This document shows positions 6,740 to 16,258 of a DNA stretch of 64,000 bases, piece after piece; positions within the stretch are counted from its first letter, which is position 1, and the number at the start of each line of letters is the position of its first letter. The position numbers and the translations under genes are program-made. This DNA is from Hylemonella sp. (GTDB lineage: Bacteria; Pseudomonadota; Gammaproteobacteria; Burkholderiales; Burkholderiaceae_C): contig NZ_JAPZSV010000001.1 of assembly GCF_027532185.1 (NCBI RefSeq), forward strand, positions 186,001 to 250,000, read 5' to 3'. The notes under the pieces were generated by a model. The model saw nothing but the letters and a program-made list of their open reading frames with translations, was not told where the DNA came from and searched no databases.

Positions 6740-9331
6740 TCAGGCCGAGACCTTGTCGGCCACGTCCTTGTACTCCTCGATCTGGTCGAAGTTCATGTAA
6801 CGGTAGACGCTGGCCTTGTCGGCATCGATCACGCCCATCTCCTTGAGGTACTCCTCGCGGGTCGGCAGGCGCCCCAGGCGCGAGGCGATGGCGGCCAGTT
6901 CGGCCGAGCCCAGGAACACATTGGTGTTCTTGCCCAGACGGTTGGGGAAGTTGCGCGTCGAGGTGGAGATCACCGTGGCGCCCTCCTTCACCTGCGCCTG
7001 GTTGCCCATGCACAGCGAGCAGCCGGGCATCTCGGTGCGGGCACCGGCGGTGCCGAAGGCGGCGTAATGGCCTTCCTTGATCAGCTCGTTCTGGTCCATC
7101 TTGGTCGGCGGCGCGACCCACAGCTTGACCGGGATGTCACGCTGGCCGCCCAGCAGCTTGGCCGCGGCACGGAAGTGACCGATGTTGGTCATGCAAGAGC
7201 CGATGAAGGCCTCGTCGATCTTGGTGCCGGCCACGTCGGACAGGAACTTGGCATCGTCCGGGTCGTTGGGGCAGCAGACGATGGGCTCCTTGATCTCGTT
7301 CATGTCGATCTCGATCACGGCGGCGTACTCTGCGTCCTTGTCGGCCTCGAGCAGTTCGGGCTTGGCCAGCCAGGCCTCGACCTTCTCGATACGGCGCTGC
7401 AGGGTCTTCGCATCCTGGTAGCCGTCGGCGATCATGTTCTTCATGAGCACGACGTTCGAGTTGAGGTACTCGATGATCGGCTCCTTGTTGAGCTTGATCG
7501 TGCAACCGGCGGCCGAACGCTCGGCCGAAGCGTCGCTCAGCTCAAAGGCCTGCTCCACCTTCAGGTCGGGCAGCCCCTCGATTTCCAGGATGCGGCCCGA
7601 GAAGATGTTCTTCTTGCCGGCCTTGGCCACGGTCAGCAGACCGGCCTTGATCGCGTACAGCGGAATGGCATGTACCAGGTCACGCAGGGTGACGCCCGGC
7701 TGCAGCTGGCCCTTGAAGCGCACCAGCACCGACTCGGGCATGTCCAGCGGCATCACGCCCGTGGCGGCGCCGAAGGCCACCAGACCGGAGCCGGCCGGGA
7801 AGGAGATGCCGATGGGGAAGCGGGTGTGGCTGTCGCCACCCGTGCCCACGGTGTCGGGCAGCAGCAGACGGTTGAGCCAGCTGTGGATCACGCCATCGCC
7901 CGGGCGCAGCGAGACGCCGCCGCGGTTGGAAATGAAGGCCGGCAGCTCGCGGTGGGTCTTGACGTCCACCGGCTTGGGATAGGCCGCGGTGTGGCAGAAG
8001 GACTGCATCACCAGATCGGCCGAGAAGCCCAGGCAGGCCAGGTCCTTGAGCTCGTCGCGGGTCATGGGGCCGGTCGTGTCCTGCGAGCCGACCGTGGTCA
8101 TCTTGGGTTCGCAATAGGTGCCCGGACGCACGCCCTGGCCCTCGGGCAAGCCGACAGCACGGCCAACCATCTTCTGCGCCAGCGTGAAGCCGGCCTTGGT
8201 GGCAGCCGGCGCCTGGGGCAGGCGGAACAGCGTCGAGGCCGGCAGGCCCAGGAATTCACGCGCCTTGGCCGTCAGCGAGCGGCCGATGATCAGGTTGATG
8301 CGGCCGCCAGCACGCACCTCATCAAACAACACCTCGCTGCGCAGCTGGAACTCCGCTACCGTGGCACCGTTCTTGGTGATCTTGCCGTCATAGGGATGGA
8401 TGTCGATCACGTCGCCCATCTCGAGCTTGCTCACGTCCACCTCGATCGGTAGCGCGCCGGAGTCTTCCTGCGTGTTGAAGAAGATCGGGGCGATCTTGCC
8501 GCCCAGCGTGACGCCGCCGAAACGCTTGTTCGGCACGAAGGGGATGTCCTGGCCCGTGGCCCAGATCACCGAGTTGGTGGCCGACTTGCGGCTCGAACCG
8601 GTGCCCACCACGTCACCCACGTAGGCCACCAGATGGCCCTTCTTCTTCAGGTCCTCGATGAACTTCATGGGGCCGCGCTTGCCGTCTTCCTCGGGCTTGA
8701 AGGCCGCATCCGGACGGGTGTTCTTGAGCATGGCCAAGTAGTGCAGCGGAATGTCCGGGCGGCTCCAGGCATCCGGTGCGGGCGAGAGATCGTCGGTGTT
8801 GGTCTCGCCGGGCACCTTGAAGACCGTCACGGTGATCTTCCTGGCGACCTCCGGGCGGCTCACGAACCACTCGGCGTCGGCCCAGCTCTGCATCACCGCC
8901 TTGGCGTGGGCGTTGCCGGCCTTGACCTTGGCAGCCACGTCGTTGAAGAAGTCGAACATCAGCAGGGTCTTCTTCAGACCCTCGGCCGCCACACCCGCCA
9001 CTTCGGCGTCATCGAGCAGCTCGATCAACGGGTGCACGTTGTAGCCGCCCACCATGGTGCCCAGCAGCTCGGTGGCCTTGGCCTTGGAGATCAGACCGAG
9101 CTTGAGGTCGCCGTGCGCCACGGCGGCCAGGAAACTGGCCTTGACCTTGGCCGCATCGTCCACGCCCGGAGGCACACGGTGGGTCAGGAGATCCAGCAGG
9201 AAGGCCTCTTCGCCCTTGGGCGGGTTCTTGATCAGCTCGATCAGCTCGGCCGTCTGTTTTGCATCGAGCGGCAGCGGGGGGATGCCGAGCGCGGCGCGTT
9301 CAGCGGCATGGGCGCGGTAGGCTTGCAACAT
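6740..9331 (-). CDS. acnB: Aconitate hydratase B (bifunctional, 2-methylisocitrate dehydratase)
   Basis: TCA-cycle aconitase that interconverts citrate and isocitrate. The AcnB type also dehydrates 2-methylisocitrate in propionate degradation. The protein is 863 aa, normal for AcnB. The N-terminal HEAT-like helical domain is followed by the swivel and catalytic domains. The [4Fe-4S] cysteines are visible in [11 protein letters not shown] (about 710) and [10 protein letters not shown] (about 770). [18 protein letters not shown] is also typical. It is transcribed with mdh and a CitE-like gene, and a strong terminator follows it. A long open frame on the opposite strand (7067-8452) is only a high-GC shadow. 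Confidence 0.98.
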   Translation of the reverse strand: MLQAYRAHAAERAALGIPPLPLDAKQTAELIELIKNPPKGEEAFLLDLLTHRVPPGVDDAAKVKASFLAAVAHGDLKLGLISKAKATELLGTMVGGYNVHPLIELLDDAEVAGVAAEGLKKTLLMFDFFNDVAAKVKAGNAHAKAVMQSWADAEWFVSRPEVARKITVTVFKVPGETNTDDLSPAPDAWSRPDIPLHYLAMLKNTRPDAAFKPEEDGKRGPMKFIEDLKKKGHLVAYVGDVVGTGSSRKSATNSVIWATGQDIPFVPNKRFGGVTLGGKIAPIFFNTQEDSGALPIEVDVSKLEMGDVIDIHPYDGKITKNGATVAEFQLRSEVLFDEVRAGGRINLIIGRSLTAKAREFLGLPASTLFRLPQAPAATKAGFTLAQKMVGRAVGLPEGQGVRPGTYCEPKMTTVGSQDTTGPMTRDELKDLACLGFSADLVMQSFCHTAAYPKPVDVKTHRELPAFISNRGGVSLRPGDGVIHSWLNRLLLPDTVGTGGDSHTRFPIGISFPAGSGLVAFGAATGVMPLDMPESVLVRFKGQLQPGVTLRDLVHAIPLYAIKAGLLTVAKAGKKNIFSGRILEIEGLPDLKVEQAFELSDASAERSAAGCTIKLNKEPIIEYLNSNVVLMKNMIADGYQDAKTLQRRIEKVEAWLAKPELLEADKDAEYAAVIEIDMNEIKEPIVCCPNDPDDAKFLSDVAGTKIDEAFIGSCMTNIGHFRAAAKLLGGQRDIPVKLWVAPPTKMDQNELIKEGHYAAFGTAGARTEMPGCSLCMGNQAQVKEGATVISTSTRNFPNRLGKNTNVFLGSAELAAIASRLGRLPTREEYLKEMGVIDADKASVYRYMNFDQIEEYKDVADKVSA

Positions 9332-9370
9332 GGTGACTCCTTGTAGGACAACTCAAAAAGGGCGCCTGCT

Positions 9371-10495
9371 TCAGGCAGGCACGCCCTGGGGTTTCGGTGC
9401 GGCCGAGGCCGCGAAATAAGGCTGCATGGCAGCGGGCAGCGCACGACCGGTCTGGTGCGCACGCTCCAGCAGCTGCCAGAAATAACGGTAGCTGGCCCGG
9501 TCGTGCAGCTGCTTCTCGTAGCTCACGGGGGCCCACTGCGCGGCCTGGGCGGCCTCGATGATGGCGGCGGCACGGTCGATGTCGGCCGCATCGGGTGCCA
9601 AGGCCTCGAGGATGGGACGGATCTGGCCCGGATGGATGCTCCACATGCGCGTGTAGCCGAACTCGCGCGCTGCGCGGCGGGCGGCAGCCTGCATGGCCGC
9701 GGTGTCACTGAACTCGGTGACCACGCAGTGCGACGGGACCTTGCCATGCGCATGGCAGGCCGAGGCGATTTCGAGCTTGGCACGCACCACCAGCGGGTGG
9801 CTGAACTGGCCCGCGCTGCCCATGGCGCTGTCGGGGATGGCCCCACCATGGGCCGAGACAAAGTCCATGAGCCCGAAGCTGATGGACTGCACACGCGGAT
9901 GGGCGGCGATGTCGAAGGCGCGGTGCACCGCGGCGGGTGACTCCAGCAAGACCTGTAGCGGCAGCGGGATGGCACGGTCCGTGCCGCGCGCGGCGGCATC
10001 GACCGCGGCCACGGCGCGCTCCACATCGGCCACCGTCTCGACCTTGGGGATCATGAGGTGGCACAGGGCCGCGCCGGCCCCGCCGACGATGGTGGCCACG
10101 TCCTGCTCGAAAGCCGCATGGTCGACCGGATGCACGCGCACCGCGATGCGGGGTGCGGCAGGCAAGCCCGCCTTGCGGGCGGCGGCTTGTGCCTCGTTGG
10201 CCAGCGCCACCACCATCTGTGCGTGGTCGCGCTCACCGCCCACGGGCGCACCGTCCTCACAGTCGAGCGAGGCGTCGAACACGCAGGCGCCGAACTCGGC
10301 CGTCATCTCGGCCTGCAGCTGCAGGCTCTTGCGCATGCGCGCTTCCACGCCGCTGTAATGGTCGCAGACCGGCAGGAAGCCGGACGACGCCTGGGCGCCG
10401 AGGAGGATGTCGCGCGGACTGAGGGCCGCGGCTCCACGCCCACCTGCGTGGGCGGGGACGGCCCGAAGGCCCGATGCCTCTGGCGTCGGGTACAT
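9371..10495 (-). CDS. CitE-like HpcH/HpaI-family aldolase/lyase
   Basis: Protein of 374 aa from the HpcH/HpaI aldolase / citrate lyase beta-like superfamily. Visible marks are the metal-site region [10 protein letters not shown], the strand [10 protein letters not shown], and [18 protein letters not shown], which includes the second acidic ligand. The segment [12 protein letters not shown] is also typical. Members cleave or form malyl-CoA, citramalyl-CoA or citryl-CoA; the substrate here cannot be read from the sequence. It lies between mdh (9 bp upstream) and acnB, so a TCA-linked C4/C5 acyl-CoA role is an inference. No citrate lyase alpha or gamma subunit is present nearby, which argues against a classical citrate lyase. 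Confidence 0.82.
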   Translation of the reverse strand: MYPTPEASGLRAVPAHAGGRGAAALSPRDILLGAQASSGFLPVCDHYSGVEARMRKSLQLQAEMTAEFGACVFDASLDCEDGAPVGGERDHAQMVVALANEAQAAARKAGLPAAPRIAVRVHPVDHAAFEQDVATIVGGAGAALCHLMIPKVETVADVERAVAAVDAAARGTDRAIPLPLQVLLESPAAVHRAFDIAAHPRVQSISFGLMDFVSAHGGAIPDSAMGSAGQFSHPLVVRAKLEIASACHAHGKVPSHCVVTEFSDTAAMQAAARRAAREFGYTRMWSIHPGQIRPILEALAPDAADIDRAAAIIEAAQAAQWAPVSYEKQLHDRASYRYFWQLLERAHQTGRALPAAMQPYFAASAAPKPQGVPA

Positions 10496-10504
10496 GCTGC
10501 TTCC

Positions 10505-11491
10505 TTACAGGAGGTGCTTAACGCCGTCCTGCTCGCCCTGCAGCTCGGCCAGGGTCTTGTCGATGCACTTCTGGCTGAAGGCGTCGATGGCCAGGCCTTC
10601 GACGATCTTGTACTTGCCGCCTTCGGTGGTGACAGGGAAGCCGAAGATCACGTCCTTGGGAATGCCGTACTCACCATTGGAGGGCACGCCCATCGTGACC
10701 CACTTGCCGTTGGAGCCCAGGGCCCAGTCACGCATGTGGTCGATGGCGGCGTTGGCCGCCGATGCGGCCGAGGACAGGCCGCGCGCCTCGATGATGGCGG
10801 CACCGCGCTTGCCCACGGTGGGCAGGAAGACGGTCTCATTCCAGACCTGGTCATTGATCAGGTCCTTGACGCTCTTGCCGCCGATGGTGGCGAAGCGGTA
10901 GTCGGCGTACATGGTGGGCGAGTGGTTGCCCCAGACGGTCAGCTTCTCGATCTCACCCACCTTGCCACCGGTCTTGGCGGCGATCTGGCTGGCGGCGCGG
11001 TTGTGGTCCAGGCGGAGCATGGCCGTGAAGTTCTCGCGCGGCAGGCTGGGCGCGCTCTTCATGGCGATGTAGGCGTTGGTGTTGGCGGGGTTACCCACCA
11101 CCAGCACCTTGACATTGCGGCTGGCGACCTGGTCCAGGGCCTTGCCCTGGGCGGTGAAGATCTGGGCGTTGGCCGCCAGCAGGTCGGCACGCTCCATGCC
11201 GGGGCCGCGCGGACGGGCGCCCACGAGCAGGGCGTAGTCAGCGTCCTTGAAGGCCACCAGCGGGTCACCCGTGGGGATCACGCCGGCCAGCAACGGGAAG
11301 GCGCAATCTTCGAGTTCCATGATCACGCCCTTGAGCGCCTTCTGGGCCTTCTCGTCCGGAATCTCCAGCAGTTGCAGAATCACGGGCTGGTCCTTGCCCA
11401 GCATTTCGCCCGAGGCGATACGGAACAGCAGGGCGTAACCGATTTGACCGGCGGCGCCGGTGACGGCGACGCGGACGGGCTTTTTGCTCAT
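10505..11491 (-). CDS. mdh: Malate dehydrogenase
   Basis: NAD-dependent oxidation of malate to oxaloacetate in the cytoplasm. The protein is 328 aa from the ATG at 11489-11491, which has a GGAG ribosome site about 9 nt upstream; earlier in-frame codons to 11545 lack one. The Rossmann motif [16 protein letters not shown], the substrate-arginine loop [15 protein letters not shown] and the catalytic His in [13 protein letters not shown] are all present. It is the first gene of mdh-citE-like-acnB. A good sigma-70 promoter lies about 80 nt upstream, back to back with the gntR promoter. Confidence 0.97.
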   Translation of the reverse strand: MSKKPVRVAVTGAAGQIGYALLFRIASGEMLGKDQPVILQLLEIPDEKAQKALKGVIMELEDCAFPLLAGVIPTGDPLVAFKDADYALLVGARPRGPGMERADLLAANAQIFTAQGKALDQVASRNVKVLVVGNPANTNAYIAMKSAPSLPRENFTAMLRLDHNRAASQIAAKTGGKVGEIEKLTVWGNHSPTMYADYRFATIGGKSVKDLINDQVWNETVFLPTVGKRGAAIIEARGLSSAASAANAAIDHMRDWALGSNGKWVTMGVPSNGEYGIPKDVIFGFPVTTEGGKYKIVEGLAIDAFSQKCIDKTLAELQGEQDGVKHLL

Positions 11492-11577
11492 GGTGGAAAC
11501 TCCAGAAGGTGATAAGTGATCGCTGACCGGGGAAGCACCCTGCACGCAGGCCGGCAGGCCTCCCGGATCGTCCCGGC

Positions 11578-11606
11578 AGTGTAGCGCGAAAAGCCTCGAT
11601 TTTCAA
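11578..11606 (-). promoter_or_regulatory. mdh promoter
   Basis: On the minus strand TTGAAA (11601-11606), a 17-bp spacer and TACACT (11578-11583) form a near-consensus sigma-70 promoter. It would start mdh with a leader of about 80 nt. It directly abuts the divergent gntR promoter. Confidence 0.6.
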
Positions 11607-11607
11607 T

Positions 11608-11635
11608 TTGTCTTATGTCTTATATAAGATATGAT
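11608..11635 (+). promoter_or_regulatory. gntR promoter with 12-bp palindromic operator candidate
   Basis: TTGTCT (11608-11613), a 16-bp spacer and TATGAT (11630-11635) form a plausible promoter for the GntR gene. The spacer contains the perfect palindrome TCTTATATAAGA (11618-11629), with a further TCTTAT half at 11611-11616. A palindrome between -35 and -10 is the typical position for a self-repressing regulator. It also lies within 40 bp of the mdh promoter, so both genes could be controlled. The link to this GntR protein is an inference. Confidence 0.55.
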
Positions 11636-11674
11636 TAAGGTTATTTCACCAGCCACATCTACCGGGTCGTCCGC

Positions 11675-12463
11675 ATGAATTCCAGCTCGCTCCCCCTGGC
11701 CGACAACGCCATGGCCGCCGCGGACGCCGGCGGCCCCGCCCCGGCCTTCAGCCCGCTGTACCAGCAGATCAAGGGGCTGATCCTGCAAAGCCTGCAGTCG
11801 GGCGAATGGAAACCCGGGGAAGCCATCCCCAGCGAGATGGATCTGGCCGCGCGCTACCGCGTCAGCCAGGGCACGGTGCGCAAGGCCATCGACGAGCTGG
11901 CCGCCGACAACCTGCTGGTGCGCCGCCAAGGCAAGGGCACCTTCGTCGCCACCCACGCCGAGCAGCATGTGCAGTACCGCTTCCTGCGTCTGATGCCCGA
12001 CACCGGCGACCGTCAGAGCGAGGGCCCGGCCGAACGCACCATCATCGACTGCAAGCGCCTGCGCGCCACGGCCGAGATCGCGCGCGCTCTGGCGCTGCGC
12101 AGCGGCGACAGCGTGCTGCAGGTGCGCCGCGTGCTGGCCTTCGCGAGCCGCCCCACCATTCTGGAAGACCTCTGGCTGCCGGGCACGCCCTTCAAGGGCC
12201 TGACGGCCGAGCGGCTCAGTGATGACCACGGCCCCATGTACGCCATGTTCGAGACCGAGTTCGGTGTGCGCATGGTGCGCGCGGAGGAAAAGATCCGTGC
12301 CGTGCTGCCCGACGCCGCCCAGAGCGCACTGCTCAAGGTGGGCAAGAACACGCCCCTGCTCAGCGTGGAGCGCATCGCCTACACCTATAACGACGTTCCC
12401 ATGGAATTGCGCCGCGGGCTTTATTTGACGGATACGCATCACTACCGCAATGTGCTGAGTTGA
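11675..12463 (+). CDS. GntR-family (HutC-type) transcriptional regulator
   Basis: DNA-binding regulator of 262 aa. The N-terminal winged helix spans about residues 27-95 and contains WKPGEAIPSEMDLAARYRVS and GTVRKAIDELAADNLLVRRQ then GKGTFV. The C-terminal UTRA-type ligand domain follows. The first 25 residues are a low-complexity extension, so an internal start is possible. The gene lies between mdh (divergent) and sdhC (same direction), which points to control of TCA-cycle genes. Candidate operators with shared TCTTAT/CTTAT half-sites are present in its own promoter and upstream of sdhC. The effector is not evident. Confidence 0.88.
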   Translation: MNSSSLPLADNAMAAADAGGPAPAFSPLYQQIKGLILQSLQSGEWKPGEAIPSEMDLAARYRVSQGTVRKAIDELAADNLLVRRQGKGTFVATHAEQHVQYRFLRLMPDTGDRQSEGPAERTIIDCKRLRATAEIARALALRSGDSVLQVRRVLAFASRPTILEDLWLPGTPFKGLTAERLSDDHGPMYAMFETEFGVRMVRAEEKIRAVLPDAAQSALLKVGKNTPLLSVERIAYTYNDVPMELRRGLYLTDTHHYRNVLS

Positions 12464-12479
12464 GAAACTCGGTTACGCA

Positions 12480-12539
12480 CATAAGGTCGAACAATGAATC
12501 CTTCGACACAAGCTTATGGATGCTGCATTGCAATAGAAT
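12480..12539 (+). promoter_or_regulatory. sdh promoter region with nested inverted repeats
   Basis: A TAGAAT -10 candidate lies at 12534-12539 with only a poor -35. Upstream are nested inverted repeats: CATAAG (12480-12485) with CTTATG (12513-12518), and GTCGAA (12486-12491) with TTCGAC (12502-12507). The CTTATG arm overlaps the expected -35 position. The half-site resembles the palindrome in the gntR promoter. Together this suggests a regulated promoter for sdhCDAB-sdhE-gltA. Confidence 0.45.
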
Positions 12540-12596
12540 TTACCCTCGTCAACGCCTGAAAGTTTCACGGCGGTTACATCACCGAAAGCCCTCACC

Positions 12597-13040
12597 ATGT
12601 CCGAGCTTGCCACGCCCCCCCGGCCCCAGCGGCCCGAGTTCCGCAACATCCACGCACTCAAGGACCTGCCCAGCTACCGTCTGCCCCCAGCTGGCTGGGT
12701 GTCCATCCTGCACCGCATCAGCGGCGCCCTGATGTTCCTTCTGCTGCCCTTCATCCTCTGGATGTTCGATACCTCGCTGACCTCCGAGTACTCCTACGCC
12801 CGCTTCAGCGCCGCCTTTGGCGTGGGGCTTGGCTTCGTACCGGGCTGGTTCATCAAGCTGGTCGCCCTGGCCCTGATCTGGGCCTATCTGCATCACCTGA
12901 TCGCGGGCCTGCGCCACCTGTGGATGGACGCCACCCACGCCGTGAGCAAGGCCTTCGGCCGCAGCTCGGCCATCGTCACGCTGGCACTGAGCCTGGGCCT
13001 GACCGTCGTGCTGGGCGCCAAGCTGTTTGGCCTCTACTGA
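12597..13040 (+). CDS. sdhC: Succinate dehydrogenase cytochrome b556 subunit
   Basis: Membrane-anchor subunit of complex II. The protein is 147 aa with three hydrophobic helices (about residues 42-62, 82-103, 122-143). The quinone-site motif SILHRISGALMF and the heme-ligand region YLHHLIAGLRHLWMD are present. The start is the ATG at 12597; the first 30 residues are hydrophilic and Pro-rich. It is the first gene of the sdh operon, 133 bp downstream of the GntR gene, with a candidate promoter in between. Confidence 0.95.
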   Translation: MSELATPPRPQRPEFRNIHALKDLPSYRLPPAGWVSILHRISGALMFLLLPFILWMFDTSLTSEYSYARFSAAFGVGLGFVPGWFIKLVALALIWAYLHHLIAGLRHLWMDATHAVSKAFGRSSAIVTLALSLGLTVVLGAKLFGLY

Positions 13041-13056
13041 TTCCCAAGGAGCAAAC

Positions 13057-13422
13057 ATGTCTGTCAACTACGGCTCCAAGCGCATCGTCGTCGGCGCCCA
13101 CTATGGCCTGCGCGACTGGATCGTCCAGCGCGCCACGGCCATCCTCATGGTCCTCTTCACCCTGCTGGTGCTGGCCCAGGTGGTCTTCACACGCGGTCCG
13201 ATCGGCTACGAAACCTGGGCGGGCATCTTTGCCCCCCAGTGGATGAAGGTCATCACTTTCGCGGTCATCATCGCCCTGATCTGGCACGTCTGGGTCGGCA
13301 TGCGCGACATCTGGATGGATTACATCAAGCCCGTCTGGCTGCGCCTGTCGCTGCAGGTATTCACCCTCGTCTGGCTGGTCGGCTGCGCCGGCTGGGCCCT
13401 CCAAGTCCTCTGGAGACTCTGA
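13057..13422 (+). CDS. sdhD: Succinate dehydrogenase membrane anchor subunit
   Basis: Second membrane subunit of complex II, 121 aa. I use the ATG at 13057 because an AAGGAG site sits just before it; an in-frame codon at 13027 overlaps sdhC. Three hydrophobic helices are visible. The segments VGAHYGLRDWIVQRATAI and IWHVWVGMRDIWMDYI are typical of the subunit, the latter containing the probable heme-side histidine. It lies between sdhC and sdhA; only 3 bp separate it from sdhA. Confidence 0.95.
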   Translation: MSVNYGSKRIVVGAHYGLRDWIVQRATAILMVLFTLLVLAQVVFTRGPIGYETWAGIFAPQWMKVITFAVIIALIWHVWVGMRDIWMDYIKPVWLRLSLQVFTLVWLVGCAGWALQVLWRL

Positions 13423-13425
13423 GTC

Positions 13426-15222
13426 ATGTCCTATTCCATCTCCAAGCGCAAATTTGACGTCGTCATCGTCGGCGCCGGCGGCTCCGGCATGCGCGCCTCG
13501 CTGCAGCTGGCGCGTGCCGGCCTGAACGTGGCCGTGCTGTCCAAGGTCTTCCCCACCCGCTCGCACACCGTGGCTGCCCAGGGCGGCATCGGCGCATCCC
13601 TCGGCAATATGTCCGAGGACAACTGGCACTACCACTTCTACGACACGGTCAAGGGCTCCGACTGGCTCGGCGACCAGGACGCGATCGAATTCATGTGCCG
13701 TGAAGCGCCCAAGGTCGTCTACGACCTCGAGCACATGGGCATGCCCTTCGACCGCAATCCCGACGGCACCATCTACCAGCGCCCCTTCGGCGGCCACACA
13801 GCCAACTACGGTGAGAAGCCGGTACAGCGCGCCTGCGCCGCGGCCGACCGCACCGGCCACGCGATGCTGCACACCCTGTACCAGCAGAACGTCGCCGCAC
13901 GCACCCAGTTCTTCGTCGAATGGATGGCGCTGGACCTGGTCCGCGACGCCGAGGGCGACGTGGTCGGCGTGACCGCATTGGAAATGGAAACGGGCGACCT
14001 GCACGTGCTACACGCCAAGACCGTGCTGCTCGCCACCGGCGGTGCCGGCCGCATCTTCGCGGCCTCGACCAACGCCTTCATCAACACCGGCGACGGCCTG
14101 GGCATGGCCGCGCGTGCGGGCATCCCGCTGCAGGACATGGAGTTCTGGCAGTTCCACCCGACCGGCGTGGCCGGCGCGGGCGTCCTGCTGACCGAGGGCT
14201 GCCGTGGCGAAGGCGCCATCCTGCTCAACAGCAAGGGCGAGCGCTTCATGGAGCGTTATGCCCCCACGCTCAAGGACCTGGCACCGCGTGACTTCGTCTC
14301 GCGCTCCATGGACCAGGAGATCAAGGAAGGCCGTGGCTGTGGTCCGAACAAGGACTACGTGCTGCTCAAGCTGGACCACCTGGGCGCTGAGACCATCCAC
14401 AAGCGCCTGCCCTCGGTGTACGAGATCGGCGTCAACTTCGCCAACGTGGACATCACCAAGGAGCCGATCCCGGTCGTGCCCACCATCCACTACCAGATGG
14501 GCGGCATCCCGACCAACATCAACGGCCAGGTCGTGGTGCACGACGGCAGCAGCAACCAGGTCGTCAACGGTCTGTATGCCGTGGGCGAATGCTCCTGCGT
14601 CTCGGTGCACGGCGCCAACCGCCTGGGCACCAACTCGCTGCTGGACCTGCTGGTCTTCGGCCGCGCCGCCGGCAACCACATCGTCGAGTTCGCCTCGCGT
14701 ACCAAGTCGCACAAGCCGCTGCCGGCCGATGCCGCCGACCGCACGCTGGCCCGACTGGCGCGTCTGGACGCCGCCACGAACGGCGAGTACGCGCAGAACG
14801 TGGCCAATGACATGCGCGCAGCCATGCAGCAGCACGCTGGCGTGTTCCGCACCCAGGCCAGCATGGACGAAGGCGTCAAGAAGATCGCCGAACTGCGCGA
14901 GCGCAGCAGGCACATCGGCCTCAAGGACAACTCCAAGGTTTTCAACACCGCGCGCATCGAGGCGCTGGAAGTCGAGAACCTGATCGAGTGCGCCCAGGCC
15001 ACCATGGTGTCGGCCGCGGCCCGCAAGGAATGCCGTGGTGCCCACACCGTGAACGACTACGAGCGTCCGGCGGATGATCCGGTCGCGCCGCTGGGCCGCG
15101 ATGACGCCAACTGGATGAAGCACACCCTGTGGCACAGCGCGAGCAACAGCCTGACCTACAAGCCCGTCAACCTCAAGCCGCTGACGGTGGATTCCGTCCC
15201 GCCCAAGGTTCGCACCTTCTAA
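13426..15222 (+). CDS. sdhA: Succinate dehydrogenase flavoprotein subunit
   Basis: Catalytic FAD subunit of complex II, oxidising succinate to fumarate. The protein is 598 aa. The dinucleotide motif VIVGAGGSGMRASLQLA, the flavinylation site RSHTVAAQGGIGASLGN with its histidine, and the active-site region GEKPVQRACAAADRTGHAML are all clear. So are EFWQFHPTGVAGAGVLLTEG and the late HGANRLGTNSLLDLLVFGR. Flavin attachment should need the SdhE protein encoded downstream in the same operon. Confidence 0.98.
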   Translation: MSYSISKRKFDVVIVGAGGSGMRASLQLARAGLNVAVLSKVFPTRSHTVAAQGGIGASLGNMSEDNWHYHFYDTVKGSDWLGDQDAIEFMCREAPKVVYDLEHMGMPFDRNPDGTIYQRPFGGHTANYGEKPVQRACAAADRTGHAMLHTLYQQNVAARTQFFVEWMALDLVRDAEGDVVGVTALEMETGDLHVLHAKTVLLATGGAGRIFAASTNAFINTGDGLGMAARAGIPLQDMEFWQFHPTGVAGAGVLLTEGCRGEGAILLNSKGERFMERYAPTLKDLAPRDFVSRSMDQEIKEGRGCGPNKDYVLLKLDHLGAETIHKRLPSVYEIGVNFANVDITKEPIPVVPTIHYQMGGIPTNINGQVVVHDGSSNQVVNGLYAVGECSCVSVHGANRLGTNSLLDLLVFGRAAGNHIVEFASRTKSHKPLPADAADRTLARLARLDAATNGEYAQNVANDMRAAMQQHAGVFRTQASMDEGVKKIAELRERSRHIGLKDNSKVFNTARIEALEVENLIECAQATMVSAAARKECRGAHTVNDYERPADDPVAPLGRDDANWMKHTLWHSASNSLTYKPVNLKPLTVDSVPPKVRTF

Positions 15223-15244
15223 GACGTCACGCCGAGAGACCATC

Positions 15245-15949
15245 ATGACCCTACGCACGTTTCAGATCTATCGCTACGACCCGGACAAGGACGCCAAGCC
15301 CTACATGCAGACCATCGAGGTGGAGCTCGACGGCCATGAGCGCATGCTGCTCGATGCCCTGGTGAAACTCAAGGCGGTCGACCCCACCCTGTCCTTCCGC
15401 CGCTCCTGCCGCGAAGGCGTCTGCGGCTCGGACGCGATGAACATCAACGGCAAGAACGGCCTGGCCTGCTTGACGAACATGAACACGCTCAAGGGTACCG
15501 TGGTGCTCAAGCCCCTGCCGGGCCTGCCGGTGGTGCGCGACCTGATCGTGGACATGACGCAGTTCTTCAAGCAGTACCACTCGATCAAGCCCTACCTGAT
15601 CAACGACAACGTGCCGCCGGAAAAGGAGCGCCTGCAGTCGCCCGAGGAGCGCGAGGAGCTCAACGGCCTGTACGAATGCATTCTGTGCGCCAGCTGCTCC
15701 ACGAGCTGCCCGAGCTTCTGGTGGAACCCGGACAAGTTTGTCGGCCCGGCCGGCCTGCTGCAGGCCTACCGCTTCATCGCCGACAGCCGTGACCAGGCCA
15801 CGGGCGAGCGTCTGGACAACCTGGAAGATCCCTACCGCCTGTTCCGCTGCCACACCATCATGAATTGTGTCGATGTCTGCCCCAAGGGCCTGAACCCCAC
15901 CAAGGCCATCGGCAAGATCAAGGAAATGATGGTCGCTCGCGCGGTGTAA
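15245..15949 (+). CDS. sdhB: Succinate dehydrogenase iron-sulfur subunit
   Basis: Electron-transfer subunit of complex II, 234 aa. The [2Fe-2S] motif is CREGVCGSDAMNINGKNGLAC. The [4Fe-4S] and [3Fe-4S] ligands lie in CILCASCSTSCPSFWW and CHTIMNCVDVCPKGLNP. The length and the order after sdhA are normal. It is followed after 20 bp by sdhE. Confidence 0.98.
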   Translation: MTLRTFQIYRYDPDKDAKPYMQTIEVELDGHERMLLDALVKLKAVDPTLSFRRSCREGVCGSDAMNINGKNGLACLTNMNTLKGTVVLKPLPGLPVVRDLIVDMTQFFKQYHSIKPYLINDNVPPEKERLQSPEEREELNGLYECILCASCSTSCPSFWWNPDKFVGPAGLLQAYRFIADSRDQATGERLDNLEDPYRLFRCHTIMNCVDVCPKGLNPTKAIGKIKEMMVARAV

Positions 15950-15969
15950 GCGAAACACCAGGGTAGACC

Positions 15970-16248
15970 GTGGACAATGCACTGATCGATGAACGGGCTC
16001 TGAGCAAGCTGAAGTGGCGCTGCCGCCGCGGCCTGCTCGAGAACGATCTCTTCATCGAGCGCTTTTTCCGCCAGTTCGAGTCCACGCTGACGGTGCGCCA
16101 GGCACAGGGCCTCAGTGCCCTGATGGACCTGAGCGACAACGATCTGCTCGACCTGCACCTGGGCCGCAAACCGCTGGCCGAGGTGGAGCCCGGGCTGGAT
16201 CGCCAAGAGGTACGCGAAGTACTGAAGATGTTGAGAACCACCTCCTGA
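15970..16248 (+). CDS. sdhE: FAD assembly factor SdhE
   Basis: Small protein (92 aa) that promotes covalent flavinylation of SdhA. The conserved RGxxE motif is present as [15 protein letters not shown]. The start is a GTG at 15970 with a weak AGGG site. Placement between sdhB and gltA is usual in betaproteobacteria. Its gammaproteobacterial partner gene ygfX is not adjacent here; a similar protein is encoded far away at 45880-46329. Confidence 0.93.
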   Translation: MDNALIDERALSKLKWRCRRGLLENDLFIERFFRQFESTLTVRQAQGLSALMDLSDNDLLDLHLGRKPLAEVEPGLDRQEVREVLKMLRTTS

Positions 16249-16258
16249 AAGGTCAAAA

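Noticed and set aside
7067-8452. 461-codon open frame on the plus strand
   Set aside because: It lies entirely antisense to acnB, whose aconitase motifs are intact. The translation is His/Leu/Gly/Arg-rich low complexity, typical of high-GC shadow frames.
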